DNA of 64,000 bases from Microcaldota archaeon (GCA_021797745.1 JAJZZD010000002.1:1-64000); one strand, 5' to 3'. Counted from the stretch's first letter, positions 16,952-26,335 are shown. The notes: a model not told the origin generated them from the letters alone. Numbers and translations: made by a program.

Positions 16952-17887
16952 TTATTGATCTAAATAATCTCCATTGGAGCTTCCTGAAACTAAGAGTCCC
17001 TTAGAATTAGGTAATAGCGTTCCTTCTGCGTTACACAAAACAGGCAACACTATAGAATAACTCTGACCATTATTATTTCCAGCTATTCTTACAACTTCAC
17101 CAACTGCAATAGTATCATTACTCTGTGCTATTTCTTCAAGGTCTTTACATACGTAGCTTCCTGCTCGAGTTTCATTTTGATAGCAGTTAATCCCACCTTG
17201 CTCCCCCGTTTCAAAAGCCCAATAGTTTATCCACTGATTAATTACTATTGTCAGATTATTTTTTACAATGGCCATTCTGTTACTAGACTGCTCTGAACTT
17301 ATATTCTTATAGGCATAGGAATACAATGCGTATGAATACGCCCCATTTACGGGTAATGTAGTGTTATAACTGAACGAAGAGGCATTAAAGGTCTTGTCCA
17401 ATACCTGTTGGGTATTTCCGAGCACATTAGTCGAATTATATACCAGTAGTACATACTCATAAGTAAGCTGGCTTGGATCACTTGCAGCACAGGTGAGCTT
17501 CCATGGATTAGTATTTTCATTCAGGTTACATCCTCCAGTCACGTTTGTCTTGGAATAGACTACGGCCGAGGTAGGCTCTGATATTAAGACTGCTACTCTC
17601 TGACCGGTATTGTTAACACTAAATATTGAAGTATTTACGATGCTTAATTGGGCATCAGGAAACCATTTATCTGACAATACAGTCATAGCACTACTCACTT
17701 GCGCAGTACAGTTTGATACGGCTCTGTTTTGAGCTGTTGGAGCCGCTATTGATTTCACATTAGCACCGATGTTTGTTAAAGCCGTTTCTAAATTACTCAT
17801 AGAGAGCGGATTGAAAATAACTTGCACTATACTTAATGCTATTACTAAAACTATCACCAAGATTATAATGTTTGTAATAAACCCCAT
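16952..17887 (-). CDS. Casposon surface protein with N-terminal membrane anchor
   Basis: A hydrophobic segment (residues 4-27) precedes a roughly 280-residue extracytoplasmic part rich in Asn, Ser and Thr with about a dozen N-x-S/T sequons and several paired cysteines (for example NCTAQ, GGCNL, LTCAA, NCYQN, YVCKD, VLCNA). The product resembles archaeal glycosylated surface or virion proteins in composition, but I recognise no family. It lies 9 nt after the next membrane-protein gene in the cas1 operon. Confidence 0.82.
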   Translation of the reverse strand: MGFITNIIILVIVLVIALSIVQVIFNPLSMSNLETALTNIGANVKSIAAPTAQNRAVSNCTAQVSSAMTVLSDKWFPDAQLSIVNTSIFSVNNTGQRVAVLISEPTSAVVYSKTNVTGGCNLNENTNPWKLTCAASDPSQLTYEYVLLVYNSTNVLGNTQQVLDKTFNASSFSYNTTLPVNGAYSYALYSYAYKNISSEQSSNRMAIVKNNLTIVINQWINYWAFETGEQGGINCYQNETRAGSYVCKDLEEIAQSNDTIAVGEVVRIAGNNNGQSYSIVLPVLCNAEGTLLPNSKGLLVSGSSNGDYLDQ

Positions 17888-17896
17888 ATTACTACA

Positions 17897-18259
17897 TCAG
17901 ACATGTAATATATAAATAATAATGAGCAGTAAAATAACAATCCCTATGATTCTAATTACCGACCATATAAGTTTCCTGATCAATTTAACTATTCCGTAGC
18001 TTGGGTATCTAAATCTATTCTTATAGTTTACCTTGAGGGGTCTCTTGAAAGTTACATCATACCTAGCTAATTCTGCCTTGCTATATTCTACAAGTTGCGC
18101 CCTTATGCTCTGGCGTACGTTATGGCCTCGTTGGCTGTGTGACTTGTATACTCTGTGAGATAGATTGATTATAGCTCTATTGAGCTTGTTTTCATCCAGA
18201 TTATTGTGATTGTACTTGATGTACTTCTTGAGCCACAGTTTTGCGTATATAAGTTTCAT
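17897..18259 (-). CDS. Casposon protein with C-terminal membrane anchor
   Basis: A 120-residue, very basic protein (many Lys, Arg, Tyr, His in the first 90 residues) ending in one hydrophobic span (VIRIIGIVILLLIIIYILHV). A tail-anchored protein with the basic part in the cytoplasm is the simplest reading; it might bind DNA at the membrane. No family recognised. It is 15 nt from the polytopic membrane gene upstream. Confidence 0.78.
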   Translation of the reverse strand: MKLIYAKLWLKKYIKYNHNNLDENKLNRAIINLSHRVYKSHSQRGHNVRQSIRAQLVEYSKAELARYDVTFKRPLKVNYKNRFRYPSYGIVKLIRKLIWSVIRIIGIVILLLIIIYILHV

Positions 18260-18274
18260 TCTATCTCACATAAT

Positions 18275-19360
18275 CTATATTTCTTTATCTCTTTTTTTCT
18301 TTTGTTTTTCCTTTCTTACTAGTATTACCTTTTGGGTTTTTGGTTCCAAAAAGCTTACTTTAACATAATAGATAAACGCCCCTACCAATGTGTACATAGA
18401 TAAAATCGCAAAATTTAGAAACGTCAATATAAATATTAATTGGACATTAAACGAAATCCATTCTAAAACAATGATAGAAGAAGCAATACCTATAAGAAGT
18501 AAATAAAATAATCCAAAACTCTTATTTTTTATTTTCCCTAACATAGTAGCTATCAAAGCAACAAATATGCTTTCTCCAACCATTATGCTCATGGCAACAT
18601 TAGAAAGCGAAGAATAATCAATATTTGAAATTTGTGCATTTGTAAAAGGTTGATATATCCAAAAAGTTAGGTAAATAGTAAATATAGTAATTATCCAACC
18701 TATTCCTAAATGCACATTTAATGATTTTGTATTTGATGGGAATTTCTTTGTATGTGTTATGAGCTGATTAATTAACCCCGATAAAAATTCCTTACCAGAT
18801 CGAGAAAATAGATAGGTTAGAAGTCCGATCAGGATTATTATAAGATATATTAGGTGAGCTATTGGTGCACTTGGATATAATCCAGTTAAATAAAATCCTA
18901 AACTTATGAGTAAGATGCTCAGGCTAGCATTTTTAATAAAATCTTCAATTGCATCGTATTCTATCCTTGCTTTACTTTTTCTCTTTGGCTCCGCAAAAAG
19001 TTCAGATATTATCTTTTTTGCAGAATAAACTAAGCAGAAAATAAATACTATGGCTAAGAATAGAAAATATAAGGCTGACCAGATCAGATATCCCTTAAAA
19101 AATAAGTTTTCAGCAGAAATTAAATCTGCAATAGACACAAAAAATACAATTATAAAAGAAATTATCCTGTGATCTGCAAATATTTTGAAATTAAAGAAAA
19201 GCACAGTTAGGAATACATATATGAAAGCTAGGAACATTATCAATCCTAAGAAAGAATTTGTCAAAACATTGTTTTGGATAATAGATGATATACTAGCACA
19301 GAAAACACTAATTAAGATGATCCCAAGAATTATTTTGTCCATCAGACCAAATTTAAACAA
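18275..19360 (-). CDS. Casposon polytopic membrane protein
   Basis: The 361-residue product has about nine or ten hydrophobic spans separated by short charged loops, a basic loop near residue 130 (AEPKRKSKARIEYD) and a strongly basic tail. No transporter motif is recognised. It directly follows the Cas1-family integrase gene (6 nt), so it is co-transcribed with it. It is cargo of unknown role. Confidence 0.82.
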   Translation of the reverse strand: MFKFGLMDKIILGIILISVFCASISSIIQNNVLTNSFLGLIMFLAFIYVFLTVLFFNFKIFADHRIISFIIVFFVSIADLISAENLFFKGYLIWSALYFLFLAIVFIFCLVYSAKKIISELFAEPKRKSKARIEYDAIEDFIKNASLSILLISLGFYLTGLYPSAPIAHLIYLIIILIGLLTYLFSRSGKEFLSGLINQLITHTKKFPSNTKSLNVHLGIGWIITIFTIYLTFWIYQPFTNAQISNIDYSSLSNVAMSIMVGESIFVALIATMLGKIKNKSFGLFYLLLIGIASSIIVLEWISFNVQLIFILTFLNFAILSMYTLVGAFIYYVKVSFLEPKTQKVILVRKEKQKKKRDKEI

Positions 19361-19366
19361 ATCAAT

Positions 19367-20536
19367 TCACCTTGATATTTTCTGTATCGTTTTATCATAA
19401 ATCTTAATCCGCTTTCCTTCTTTAATGTTCTTTTTCATATACCACAGTGTGTTTCGCTTAATGCCCAGCATACGCCGTTCCTCTGGCGTCATGTCGGCTA
19501 TCCTATGTCGAATCTTAGTGTTATCTACTCTGTTAATCTCAAGTTTTGGAATATCAAAAGACAACCTAACAGACTTGCCTATAACATAATCTGCTAGGAG
19601 CCTAACGTTTTCATAAAGAACATTCTGATAACTATGGTATTTATCATTATATAGAACTCTAGAATTGAAGTTCAACTTTATCTTCTCAATTAGCATCTTT
19701 GCAGTGGTCTCTCTGAGTCTAATATTGTAGCTCTCAGTTACAATAAAGCTACTTGCCTTAAGCTTCTTCTCTTCGAGTAATTGTATAACTGATAGGTCAA
19801 CTATCCACCTAAAAAGCTCTTGCAGATCGTATACTAAAGACGCTCTGCCATCTTTTAGCTCGTGCAAGAAACCTATTGACGAGTCTAGGCCTATGGCGTT
19901 GATATCTCTAAGCACCTCTGCTTCTAGTATGGCATAACCATAATTCAGTAGCGCATTGATCGGATCGCTTGCATTCATATTCCAAGACTGTCTTCTGCCA
20001 TTCCTATCTGTAAATCTAAATTCTGGAGCTAGCTTGTTGAATACCTTACCTATCTCATGCCAGTATGCAATAGCTATATTACCCTCATAGGTTAGTACAC
20101 TTTCTGCTATAGTTCGCTCTTTGAATGCTGTAGGCTTTACTTCTAGATAGTACTTCGATAGCTCTGCAAGTAAGCTTATTGAGTGCTTAACCTTCTCCTT
20201 GACTATAGTCTCGGCTATTAGGCGTTTCTTTGCTTGGTCTGAGTAAGCTGCGTACTGTTTTATCTTGAGGTTAGCTGATGCTGGCTCTTTTGGCAAGGTA
20301 ACGCTTAGCAGATTGCCGTTCCAGTTCAAGAATATCAGAGATACATCATGTTTGATTAGCCAGCGCATAGCTTCAAACGTGATATTGCCAGTATGGCCAT
20401 CTATGATTATTGAATCATATGGTATCTGGTGTGGATAGAACTCAAATTTGTAGTTGTCAAGTTTATTTACAATAACTAGTCTACGTTTATCTACACGGAT
20501 GTGATTTCCAAATCCTGAGATTAGTAGCGGGTTCAT
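19367..20536 (-). CDS. cas1: Casposase (Cas1-family integrase)
   Basis: The 389-residue protein has the Cas1 fold signatures: an N-terminal beta domain, then YEGNIAIAYWHE with catalytic E151, then DSSIGFLHE with H225 and SLVYDLQELFR with D237 and E240. A C-terminal helix-turn-helix-like extension (TPEERRMLGIKRNTLWYMKK) is a mark of casposases. It would cut or join the element ends at the inverted repeats and insert them into the tRNA-Pro 3' end, leaving the 14-bp duplication seen here. The start overlaps the stop of the HTH gene upstream by 4 nt. No other cas gene is present. Confidence 0.95.
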   Translation of the reverse strand: MNPLLISGFGNHIRVDKRRLVIVNKLDNYKFEFYPHQIPYDSIIIDGHTGNITFEAMRWLIKHDVSLIFLNWNGNLLSVTLPKEPASANLKIKQYAAYSDQAKKRLIAETIVKEKVKHSISLLAELSKYYLEVKPTAFKERTIAESVLTYEGNIAIAYWHEIGKVFNKLAPEFRFTDRNGRRQSWNMNASDPINALLNYGYAILEAEVLRDINAIGLDSSIGFLHELKDGRASLVYDLQELFRWIVDLSVIQLLEEKKLKASSFIVTESYNIRLRETTAKMLIEKIKLNFNSRVLYNDKYHSYQNVLYENVRLLADYVIGKSVRLSFDIPKLEINRVDNTKIRHRIADMTPEERRMLGIKRNTLWYMKKNIKEGKRIKIYDKTIQKISR

Positions 20537-21426
20537 TTTTTCACCTCATTCATTTGCTTTTCTATAGCTTTTAGCGTCCTCTTCTCTTCCCTAGTCCCGT
20601 GTTTCTTTATATGTGAAAGGTCTCTTTTGTATTTTCCTCTAATATACTCAGTATAATGCAGTGATGGTTCTATTGTAAAACCCAATACATCATACCAAAT
20701 ATTCGGTGAAGTGGTAATAGATATTTTCGAATCTCTTATTCGCTGTACAAGTATATCAATTTTATCAAATTTCCTATCATTTCCATCTTTTGCTATCTTT
20801 TTTAATTCTGATTCGTAATTTTTGAACTCTTCTTCACTTTCAGCAAGATTTGAATAGACAAACTTGAAACTTTCAGGAGTTAATATCTGAACTTTTTGCT
20901 CTACAGCCTTCTGATTTCTAGTTTTTTTATCTGGAAAGATTTTGCCCCCTAAAAAGTTACCAAAAAGTGAATCGACAAACGCAAGAGAGGTTTTTGTATC
21001 ATCAGCAATATGGTAGCGCAATACACCTATTAACAAAACGGTCAAAATTGTCTTAGTTATTGCTGTTTCTATGGTCTCATTACCCTTGATTATTATAGGG
21101 TTTATCTTTTCGTTTTCAACTATACTCTTTAATGTAGATTTTTGATCCTCATCTAGGCCTAACTTTTGGCCTAAATAGTCAGATATTATTGCACTTTTTA
21201 GCTTGAATGGTTTTCCTTTAACTTTTGGCGACCACTTATTAGGAACTTCGATATATTGCTCTATTTTACTAAATTGCTTTAGGATAGTTTGCCTAGATAC
21301 TCCGCTTTTCTCTTCAACATCTAATGCGATTCTTGGTTTTTCCAAAAAATATGGTGCAAATATCCTAAACGCCTCACTTTGGAAAACAGATTCCAAGCTG
21401 TTAATTTCTTTGGTCATAATAATCAA
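20533..21426 (-). CDS. Casposon HTH protein, probable regulator
   Basis: The first 70 residues read like a winged-helix domain (ALDVEEKSGVSRQTILKQFSKIEQYI). A middle part with one hydrophobic stretch (ITKTILTVLLIGVLRYHIADD) and a highly charged C-terminus follow. It is the first gene of the leftward operon and faces a control region with repeated CAATTGTAA boxes, so it may bind them and regulate both operons, or take part in replication. It overlaps cas1 by 4 nt. Family not recognised. Confidence 0.8.
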   Translation of the reverse strand: MIIMTKEINSLESVFQSEAFRIFAPYFLEKPRIALDVEEKSGVSRQTILKQFSKIEQYIEVPNKWSPKVKGKPFKLKSAIISDYLGQKLGLDEDQKSTLKSIVENEKINPIIIKGNETIETAITKTILTVLLIGVLRYHIADDTKTSLAFVDSLFGNFLGGKIFPDKKTRNQKAVEQKVQILTPESFKFVYSNLAESEEEFKNYESELKKIAKDGNDRKFDKIDILVQRIRDSKISITTSPNIWYDVLGFTIEPSLHYTEYIRGKYKRDLSHIKKHGTREEKRTLKAIEKQMNEVKK

Positions 21427-21540
21427 TTGTAAACGGTTTTGTATTTACTTAACAATTGTAAATTCGTCTAATACTTTATCCAATTGTAACTATTTCATTC
21501 GTCAATTATCATTTGTGTAAACCTATACAACAATTGTAAT
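21424..21540. repeat. CAATTGTAA iteron-like repeats in the divergent control region
   Basis: CAATTGTAA occurs exactly at 21424, 21453, 21481 and 21531, all in the same orientation, with steps of 29, 28 and 50 nt; a degenerate copy (CAATTATC...GTGTAA) lies near 21502. Each core CAATTG is palindromic and two copies extend towards TTACAATTGTAA. They occupy the gap between the divergent operons, where operators or replication iterons would be expected. Confidence 0.8.
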
Positions 21541-21610
21541 ATGAATTAACTATTAAGAATTATAAAGGTTACTATAATATGCGCTTACCAAAAGCGCAGA
21601 GGAATATAAG

Positions 21611-22279
21611 ATGAAATTCTCGAAAAGATTCGGGTCATTCAGCGAATGGCTTCAGAGCCAAGATAAGAGGACGGGGTACGTCCAGCGCATTACTAGACTT
21701 CATAACCTATATCCCCATGCGTCGCTTGATGCGCTACGTGGCCATACAGCAAGTAGCAAAGCACTTAGGATGGCCAGTTCAGTTCCATTGTACAAAAGAT
21801 CATGGTCTACGCTCACCGTACGTGAAAAGGTAGCTAGGCAGAGAAGCTTGGACATCTTAAGCTTAGCTAGGCGTATAGGTGCCAGCTTAAGTCAGCTAGC
21901 TAAGGAGCGTGGCATACCTTTAGATACAGTACTAAAAAACACACATGCCTTTAAGAAAGTCAACGGACGCTGGAAAGCTATCGAGTACGACAGAATACCA
22001 AGAACGCTGCTTATTTACGAAAATAGACGTGAAGCGTTCGTAGAGATTACAGATAGCAGATATGCCAGCTTGATTGGTAAGTACCACAGCACAATCAAAG
22101 AATATTTGGAAAATGGCAGCCTTGAGGCTTTGGCTGAGTTCAAGAATAAGACGGTTAGGGATAGCAACGGGAATTATCATCTTCTTGAAACTGATCCTGA
22201 CACCATACGTGACATAGTTGAGAGCAAGGAGACAGAGTTCAACGAACCTATTTATGAGGGATTAAATGAGACAATGTAA
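21611..22279 (+). CDS. Casposon basic HTH protein
   Basis: The 222-residue protein is rich in Arg and Lys in its first 60 residues, and contains a helix-turn-helix-like segment about residues 90-118 (SLSQLAKERGIPLDTVLKNT). It is the first gene of the rightward operon and probably binds DNA. I recognise no named family. Its last 14 nt overlap the zinc-finger gene. Confidence 0.78.
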   Translation: MKFSKRFGSFSEWLQSQDKRTGYVQRITRLHNLYPHASLDALRGHTASSKALRMASSVPLYKRSWSTLTVREKVARQRSLDILSLARRIGASLSQLAKERGIPLDTVLKNTHAFKKVNGRWKAIEYDRIPRTLLIYENRREAFVEITDSRYASLIGKYHSTIKEYLENGSLEALAEFKNKTVRDSNGNYHLLETDPDTIRDIVESKETEFNEPIYEGLNETM

Positions 22280-22610
22280 TGAATGTGGTAAGGAATTTGT
22301 GAGTGGCAACTCATACAGGGTACATAAGTATCGTTTTCACAGAGTGCCTAAGCAAGATAAGTTGGCTGAGATAAGGCAGTTTGTGGAAACAACAGAACTA
22401 ACACCACAACATGAACCTGAACCAAAATTTGAGACAGTATCAGAACCAAAAACAACTACTACAGAGCAAAGCACTCAGAACGATGACCGTTGGGGTAGAA
22501 GAGAGATTACACGTAATAGTGGCAGTGACGATCTTGGTAGCCTGTTGGCCATAGGTGGAGCCGTAGCTGGCCTTATCTTATTGCTACTATTTGGTGGCAA
22601 GAAACAGTGA
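22266..22610 (+). CDS. C2H2 zinc-finger protein with C-terminal membrane span
   Basis: Residues 4-25 form one C2H2 finger (CNECGKEFVSGNSYRVHKYRFH; C4, C7, H20, H25), followed by a Gln/Thr-rich linker and a single hydrophobic span (LLAIGGAVAGLILLLLFGG) with a short basic tail. C2H2 fingers are rare in archaeal chromosomes but common in their viruses and plasmids. The protein could tie element DNA to the membrane. Confidence 0.82.
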   Translation: MRQCNECGKEFVSGNSYRVHKYRFHRVPKQDKLAEIRQFVETTELTPQHEPEPKFETVSEPKTTTTEQSTQNDDRWGRREITRNSGSDDLGSLLAIGGAVAGLILLLLFGGKKQ

Positions 22611-22795
22611 TTTTAATGGATGACAGCAAGCTCAACGATAAGCTCCTTGCACAGATGACAGACAAACTGCTAGAAACTGGAGAGCGTGAGCATCTTGACA
22701 TGAAGATAGTCAACAAGTTCGTGGCGTTACTTCAGTACATTTTCAGGAAAGACCCTAAGAAGAAAGATGAAAAGTGTATACTATGTCCAGACTAG
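22607..22795 (+). CDS. Small casposon protein, 62 residues
   Basis: The product is helical and charged, with a terminal KDEKCILCPD containing C-x2-C. It overlaps the zinc-finger gene by 4 nt and the HNH gene by about 20 nt, consistent with translational coupling. The start may be the inner ATG (MDDSKLNDKL). Function unknown. Confidence 0.65.
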   Translation: MILMDDSKLNDKLLAQMTDKLLETGEREHLDMKIVNKFVALLQYIFRKDPKKKDEKCILCPD

Positions 22796-23061
22796 AATTG
22801 CACCATGTGGCTGGCAAGTGCAGTTCAGAGCTTACATGTACACTGTGTGTCGGACACCACATGCCAATCAGCAACCGGCAGTGGTGCTGGGATGTTCGCT
22901 GGAATAGTCAAAGCAATTCAGAGAGTCTAAGAGCATCATTCATTGTACAAGGAGTGCAAGAGCTTCTAGTGGAGTTGCACGCTAGTACTGGTTTACATGA
23001 CTACAGGGTGCTAGCAGACTCTTTAGCCCCTACTATTCGAGGCTACAGAGAGCGTGGTTAA
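22774..23061 (+). CDS. Putative HNH endonuclease
   Basis: The N-terminal region LELHHVAGKCSSELTCTLC followed by VGHHMPIS resembles the HNH motif (His-His, then a Cys-x2-Cys-like metal site and a distal His). HNH nucleases are frequent casposon passengers. At 95 residues it is small, and the second metal pair is incomplete, so activity is uncertain. The ATG at 22783 (MSRLELHH) is an alternative start. It abuts polB directly. Confidence 0.55.
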   Translation: MYTMSRLELHHVAGKCSSELTCTLCVGHHMPISNRQWCWDVRWNSQSNSESLRASFIVQGVQELLVELHASTGLHDYRVLADSLAPTIRGYRERG

Positions 23062-25818
23062 ATGGAAAATGTAGACATATTCCTACGGTGCTATCTCAGC
23101 GAACCAAAAGTGAAAGGAGAAGACCCTTTTGAGCGCAACTTCAACCAAAATTTACTGTTCGTTTTCGACACCGAGACAAAAACCACATTAGATAAGGAGT
23201 ACCAAACGCTCTTGTTTGGTTCGTGCAGCATATATGAACGGTTTAGTGGTTGGGAACTGGTTCGTAGGATTATTTTCTACCCAAAGAGCATACGTGAAAG
23301 CGAATTGGACATACTCAAAGCAGTAGCGAAGAAGGAAAGGATAGAACTTCTACCAGTTGACGGGTTTATTGCGCTCTTCTTCATGTATGTTTACAAAAGG
23401 CGAGCATTATGCATAGGATTTAACTTGCCATTTGACCTGTCACGCATAGCAATGCACATAGGAACCTCAAAGAACGATAGGACTTCTTTCTCGTTGCAGT
23501 TATCCGATAGGCTATACCATCCAAGAATCTTCATAAAACACATAAGTTCCAAGAGTGCTTTTATCGGATTTTCAAGGCCGTTACTGCGAAATAAGAAGAG
23601 AAGTGACAGGAAAAAGTACTATGCTGGTGCATTCCTTGACCTCAAAACATTGGCGTTTTCCCTAACTAACAAGAGCTTTTCACTGGAAACTGCATGTGAT
23701 TACTTCAAAGTCGAGCACAAGAAGCTCAAAGCAGAAGAATTTGGGAAGATAACTGTAGATCATGTTGAGTACAATCTGCGAGATGTACTTGCTACTTACG
23801 AATTGTATCTTGCACTGGCAAGAAAATTTGATAGTTATGGGTTGAAAATAAGAATAAATTCGCTCTTTTCTCCAGCTTCGCTGGCGAAGGCATTCTTAGA
23901 CTCAATGAACATAAAATCTTTTGGTGAACAAAACCCTGAATTCAGAAAAGATACGCTAGGATATGTTATGACTACCTACTTCGGAGGTAGGTCAGAGGTG
24001 CATATACGTAAACGACATGTGCAAGTCTCGTATTTAGACTTCACTTCCATGTATCCATCACAGTTTGAACTACAGGATTTGTGGCCTTTTGTTGTTGCGA
24101 ATAAGATAAACATTATCAAAGACGACAAATTTCATGATTTACTGGACAAAATAACGTTATCCGACCTGAAAAATAAGGAAACATGGAAAAAATTGACAGG
24201 TATAGCTAAGGTGGATGCTAAAGACGACATATTCCCAGTAAGATCAGGATATGGAAGGGAAAATGGTCACAATATTGGTGTAAATCACGTCACAGGGCAG
24301 CTATATTATACGTATGCAGACATTATCGCCTCAAAACTTTTGACTGGAAAGACACCTCAAATCATAGAAGCTTACAGATTTGAGCCAGTTGGAGTACAGG
24401 ACGATCTCAAGAGGATAATGCTGTTTGGTAGAGAGGTAGACCCGTCAAAAGAAAGTTTTGTCAAAGTGCTAATAGAGCATAGGCTTGACATAAAGAAACA
24501 GCTTGATAGCGATAAGGATAATGCAGACTTAGATAACCAACAAAACATACTCAAAATAATAGCCAATTCTATTTACGGCATAAACGTTCAGATAGATACG
24601 GTTCCAGTGGACAAGTCAAAACATCCTGACGGAAAGGTAACAAAAGATGTTTACGGCCTTAGACACCTCTATGCTAGGGTTGGCAAGAATGAAGAGCAAG
24701 GCAAGGCGTTTAATCCTCTCATAGCAACGTGGCTTACCTCTGGTGCTAGGTTGATACTAGCTATGGCAGAAGCCTACCTTAAGGAAACTAGTGGGTATTA
24801 CACATATATGGACACGGATGGGATATTCGTTGATCCTAGTTCGGTTAAAGGTCTACAAGCGCTTGTAAAAGACCTAAATCCATACAACAGACACCTTGCT
24901 ATGTTCAAAGTAGAGGCAATAAAGGACAAGGATGGAGATATACCACTAGATAACGTTACTTTCTTTGGGATTTCTGCAAAAAGATACGGTTTATACACGA
25001 AAGATAACGTTACTGGCAAGATAAAGATACTGAAATGCTCGTCCAGTGCCATAGGACATATGTGCAGTATGCCGAAAGGATGGGAAAATGATTTCTGGGT
25101 AGACATACTACGATACGATAATGGTGAGATAACGAATCAGTATATAGTAGATAGATATGGTAAGATACCTGTTGCAGTACAGATATCTATCAGTTCACCG
25201 CTTATTCGTAACCAGTTCATAAAGTATTACAACGTTACTGCCTTCAATTTCATGATAATTGGTACGGGATATAACGTAGATAGCGTTACTGGTGAGCCTG
25301 TCATACCGATGATACCATATACAAAGGACTTGTCATCCATTATCTACACATCGTTTATAGACAAGATAACGGGTAAGTTATATACAAATAACACCGAATT
25401 CTATTGGAAACCGCTGTCAAAACTGTTTTTTGAGTATATAAAACATGAAGAAACTAAGTACGAAGGCAGTATAGGCACGTTAAAACGTAAACATCTACGT
25501 GTGGGTAGCGTTATCTACACTGGAAAAGAGTCAAATAACCTAGAAGAAAGCGAAATAATAGGTGTACAAGATGACGATAACGTTATCTACGATGACAAAG
25601 TAACAGATAAAAACGTGTTAAAACAGGGTAAAAATAGTGTTAAAAACAAGGAAATAATACGTATCATAATGCAAATGACCTACAAGCAAGCTGCCAGCGT
25701 AAGATTATCAAAAAGGCAACTACTTAGACTACGTAAGAAACTCAGAAACCATGAGCTGATAACGCTTAGGAATAAGACGATTAGGAAACTGTTAAATACC
25801 TCTTCAAATAACTCATAA
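23062..25818 (+). CDS. polB: Family B DNA polymerase, probably protein-primed
   Basis: The 918-residue polymerase has the three exonuclease motifs (DTE at 36-38; GFNLPFD about 119-125; YNLRD about 237) and the polymerase motifs A (YLDFTSMYPS, about 324), B (IIANSIYG, about 500) and C (YMDTDG, D584 and D586). The first exonuclease motif near the N-terminus and the gap of about 170 residues between A and B fit protein-primed polymerases with TPR insertions. Motif C ends in Gly instead of the usual Ser. About 330 residues after motif C, much more than in phi29-type enzymes, match nothing I know. It would replicate the casposon DNA. Confidence 0.92.
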   Translation: MENVDIFLRCYLSEPKVKGEDPFERNFNQNLLFVFDTETKTTLDKEYQTLLFGSCSIYERFSGWELVRRIIFYPKSIRESELDILKAVAKKERIELLPVDGFIALFFMYVYKRRALCIGFNLPFDLSRIAMHIGTSKNDRTSFSLQLSDRLYHPRIFIKHISSKSAFIGFSRPLLRNKKRSDRKKYYAGAFLDLKTLAFSLTNKSFSLETACDYFKVEHKKLKAEEFGKITVDHVEYNLRDVLATYELYLALARKFDSYGLKIRINSLFSPASLAKAFLDSMNIKSFGEQNPEFRKDTLGYVMTTYFGGRSEVHIRKRHVQVSYLDFTSMYPSQFELQDLWPFVVANKINIIKDDKFHDLLDKITLSDLKNKETWKKLTGIAKVDAKDDIFPVRSGYGRENGHNIGVNHVTGQLYYTYADIIASKLLTGKTPQIIEAYRFEPVGVQDDLKRIMLFGREVDPSKESFVKVLIEHRLDIKKQLDSDKDNADLDNQQNILKIIANSIYGINVQIDTVPVDKSKHPDGKVTKDVYGLRHLYARVGKNEEQGKAFNPLIATWLTSGARLILAMAEAYLKETSGYYTYMDTDGIFVDPSSVKGLQALVKDLNPYNRHLAMFKVEAIKDKDGDIPLDNVTFFGISAKRYGLYTKDNVTGKIKILKCSSSAIGHMCSMPKGWENDFWVDILRYDNGEITNQYIVDRYGKIPVAVQISISSPLIRNQFIKYYNVTAFNFMIIGTGYNVDSVTGEPVIPMIPYTKDLSSIIYTSFIDKITGKLYTNNTEFYWKPLSKLFFEYIKHEETKYEGSIGTLKRKHLRVGSVIYTGKESNNLEESEIIGVQDDDNVIYDDKVTDKNVLKQGKNSVKNKEIIRIIMQMTYKQAASVRLSKRQLLRLRKKLRNHELITLRNKTIRKLLNTSSNNS

Positions 25819-25821
25819 TTC

Positions 25822-26163
25822 ATGGCTAAACGAAAGAGGTCTAACAGTTTAAATTCTGTGATCAGATTTCTATCAGAGTGGATTGACAAAGCAGTACATA
25901 GCCTCATACAGCTTGTTACTGTAATTGCAATTATCGCAGGGACACTCTTAATAGTTTCACAGTTGCTTAAGGGGCAAGTCAGCTTAGTCTATAATTTGAT
26001 CCAAGTATGTGGTGTTATCGTTGCTTTATTACCTATTTTGATAACTGGTTTGATTAAGGAGAAGGCTAAAATTTTCCAAGAGTTTATTATAGCCGTTTTA
26101 CAGATAGAATATATTCTTCTTTTTTCTTTGCTCAGCGGTGTAATCTTTTTATATACTTGGTGA
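25822..26163 (+). CDS. Casposon small membrane protein (three spans)
   Basis: The 113-residue protein has a basic N-terminus and three hydrophobic spans (about 27-52, 60-82 and 90-112). It follows polB by 3 nt. No family recognised. Confidence 0.75.
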   Translation: MAKRKRSNSLNSVIRFLSEWIDKAVHSLIQLVTVIAIIAGTLLIVSQLLKGQVSLVYNLIQVCGVIVALLPILITGLIKEKAKIFQEFIIAVLQIEYILLFSLLSGVIFLYTW

Positions 26164-26185
26164 TACTGGGATTACTACGTCGAAT

Positions 26186-26335
26186 ATGGGATGGACAAGT
26201 GTGATCTATGGCTTCTCAGGATTACTATTTGGGTTTATGTTCTTATTCGGAATTGGTAGCTTTGTATATGCAATAAACGATTTTAGAACTGTTTTAGCCA
26301 AAAAATTCAAAATAAAATTAGATGAAGATGAATAA
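26186..26335 (+). CDS. Casposon very small membrane protein (49 residues)
   Basis: An ATG-led frame gives MGWTSVIYGFSGLLFGFMF onward, one long hydrophobic span (about 6-31) and an acidic end (KIKLDEDE). It fills the gap between the neighbouring membrane-protein genes and overlaps the next one by 14 nt, which supports coding. Function unknown. Confidence 0.55.
   Translation: MGWTSVIYGFSGLLFGFMFLFGIGSFVYAINDFRTVLAKKFKIKLDEDE

Noticed and set aside
19367-20536. Cas1 as part of a CRISPR-Cas locus
   Set aside because: No CRISPR array, cas2, cas4 or effector gene lies nearby, and the gene is inside an element with inverted repeats, a target duplication and PolB.
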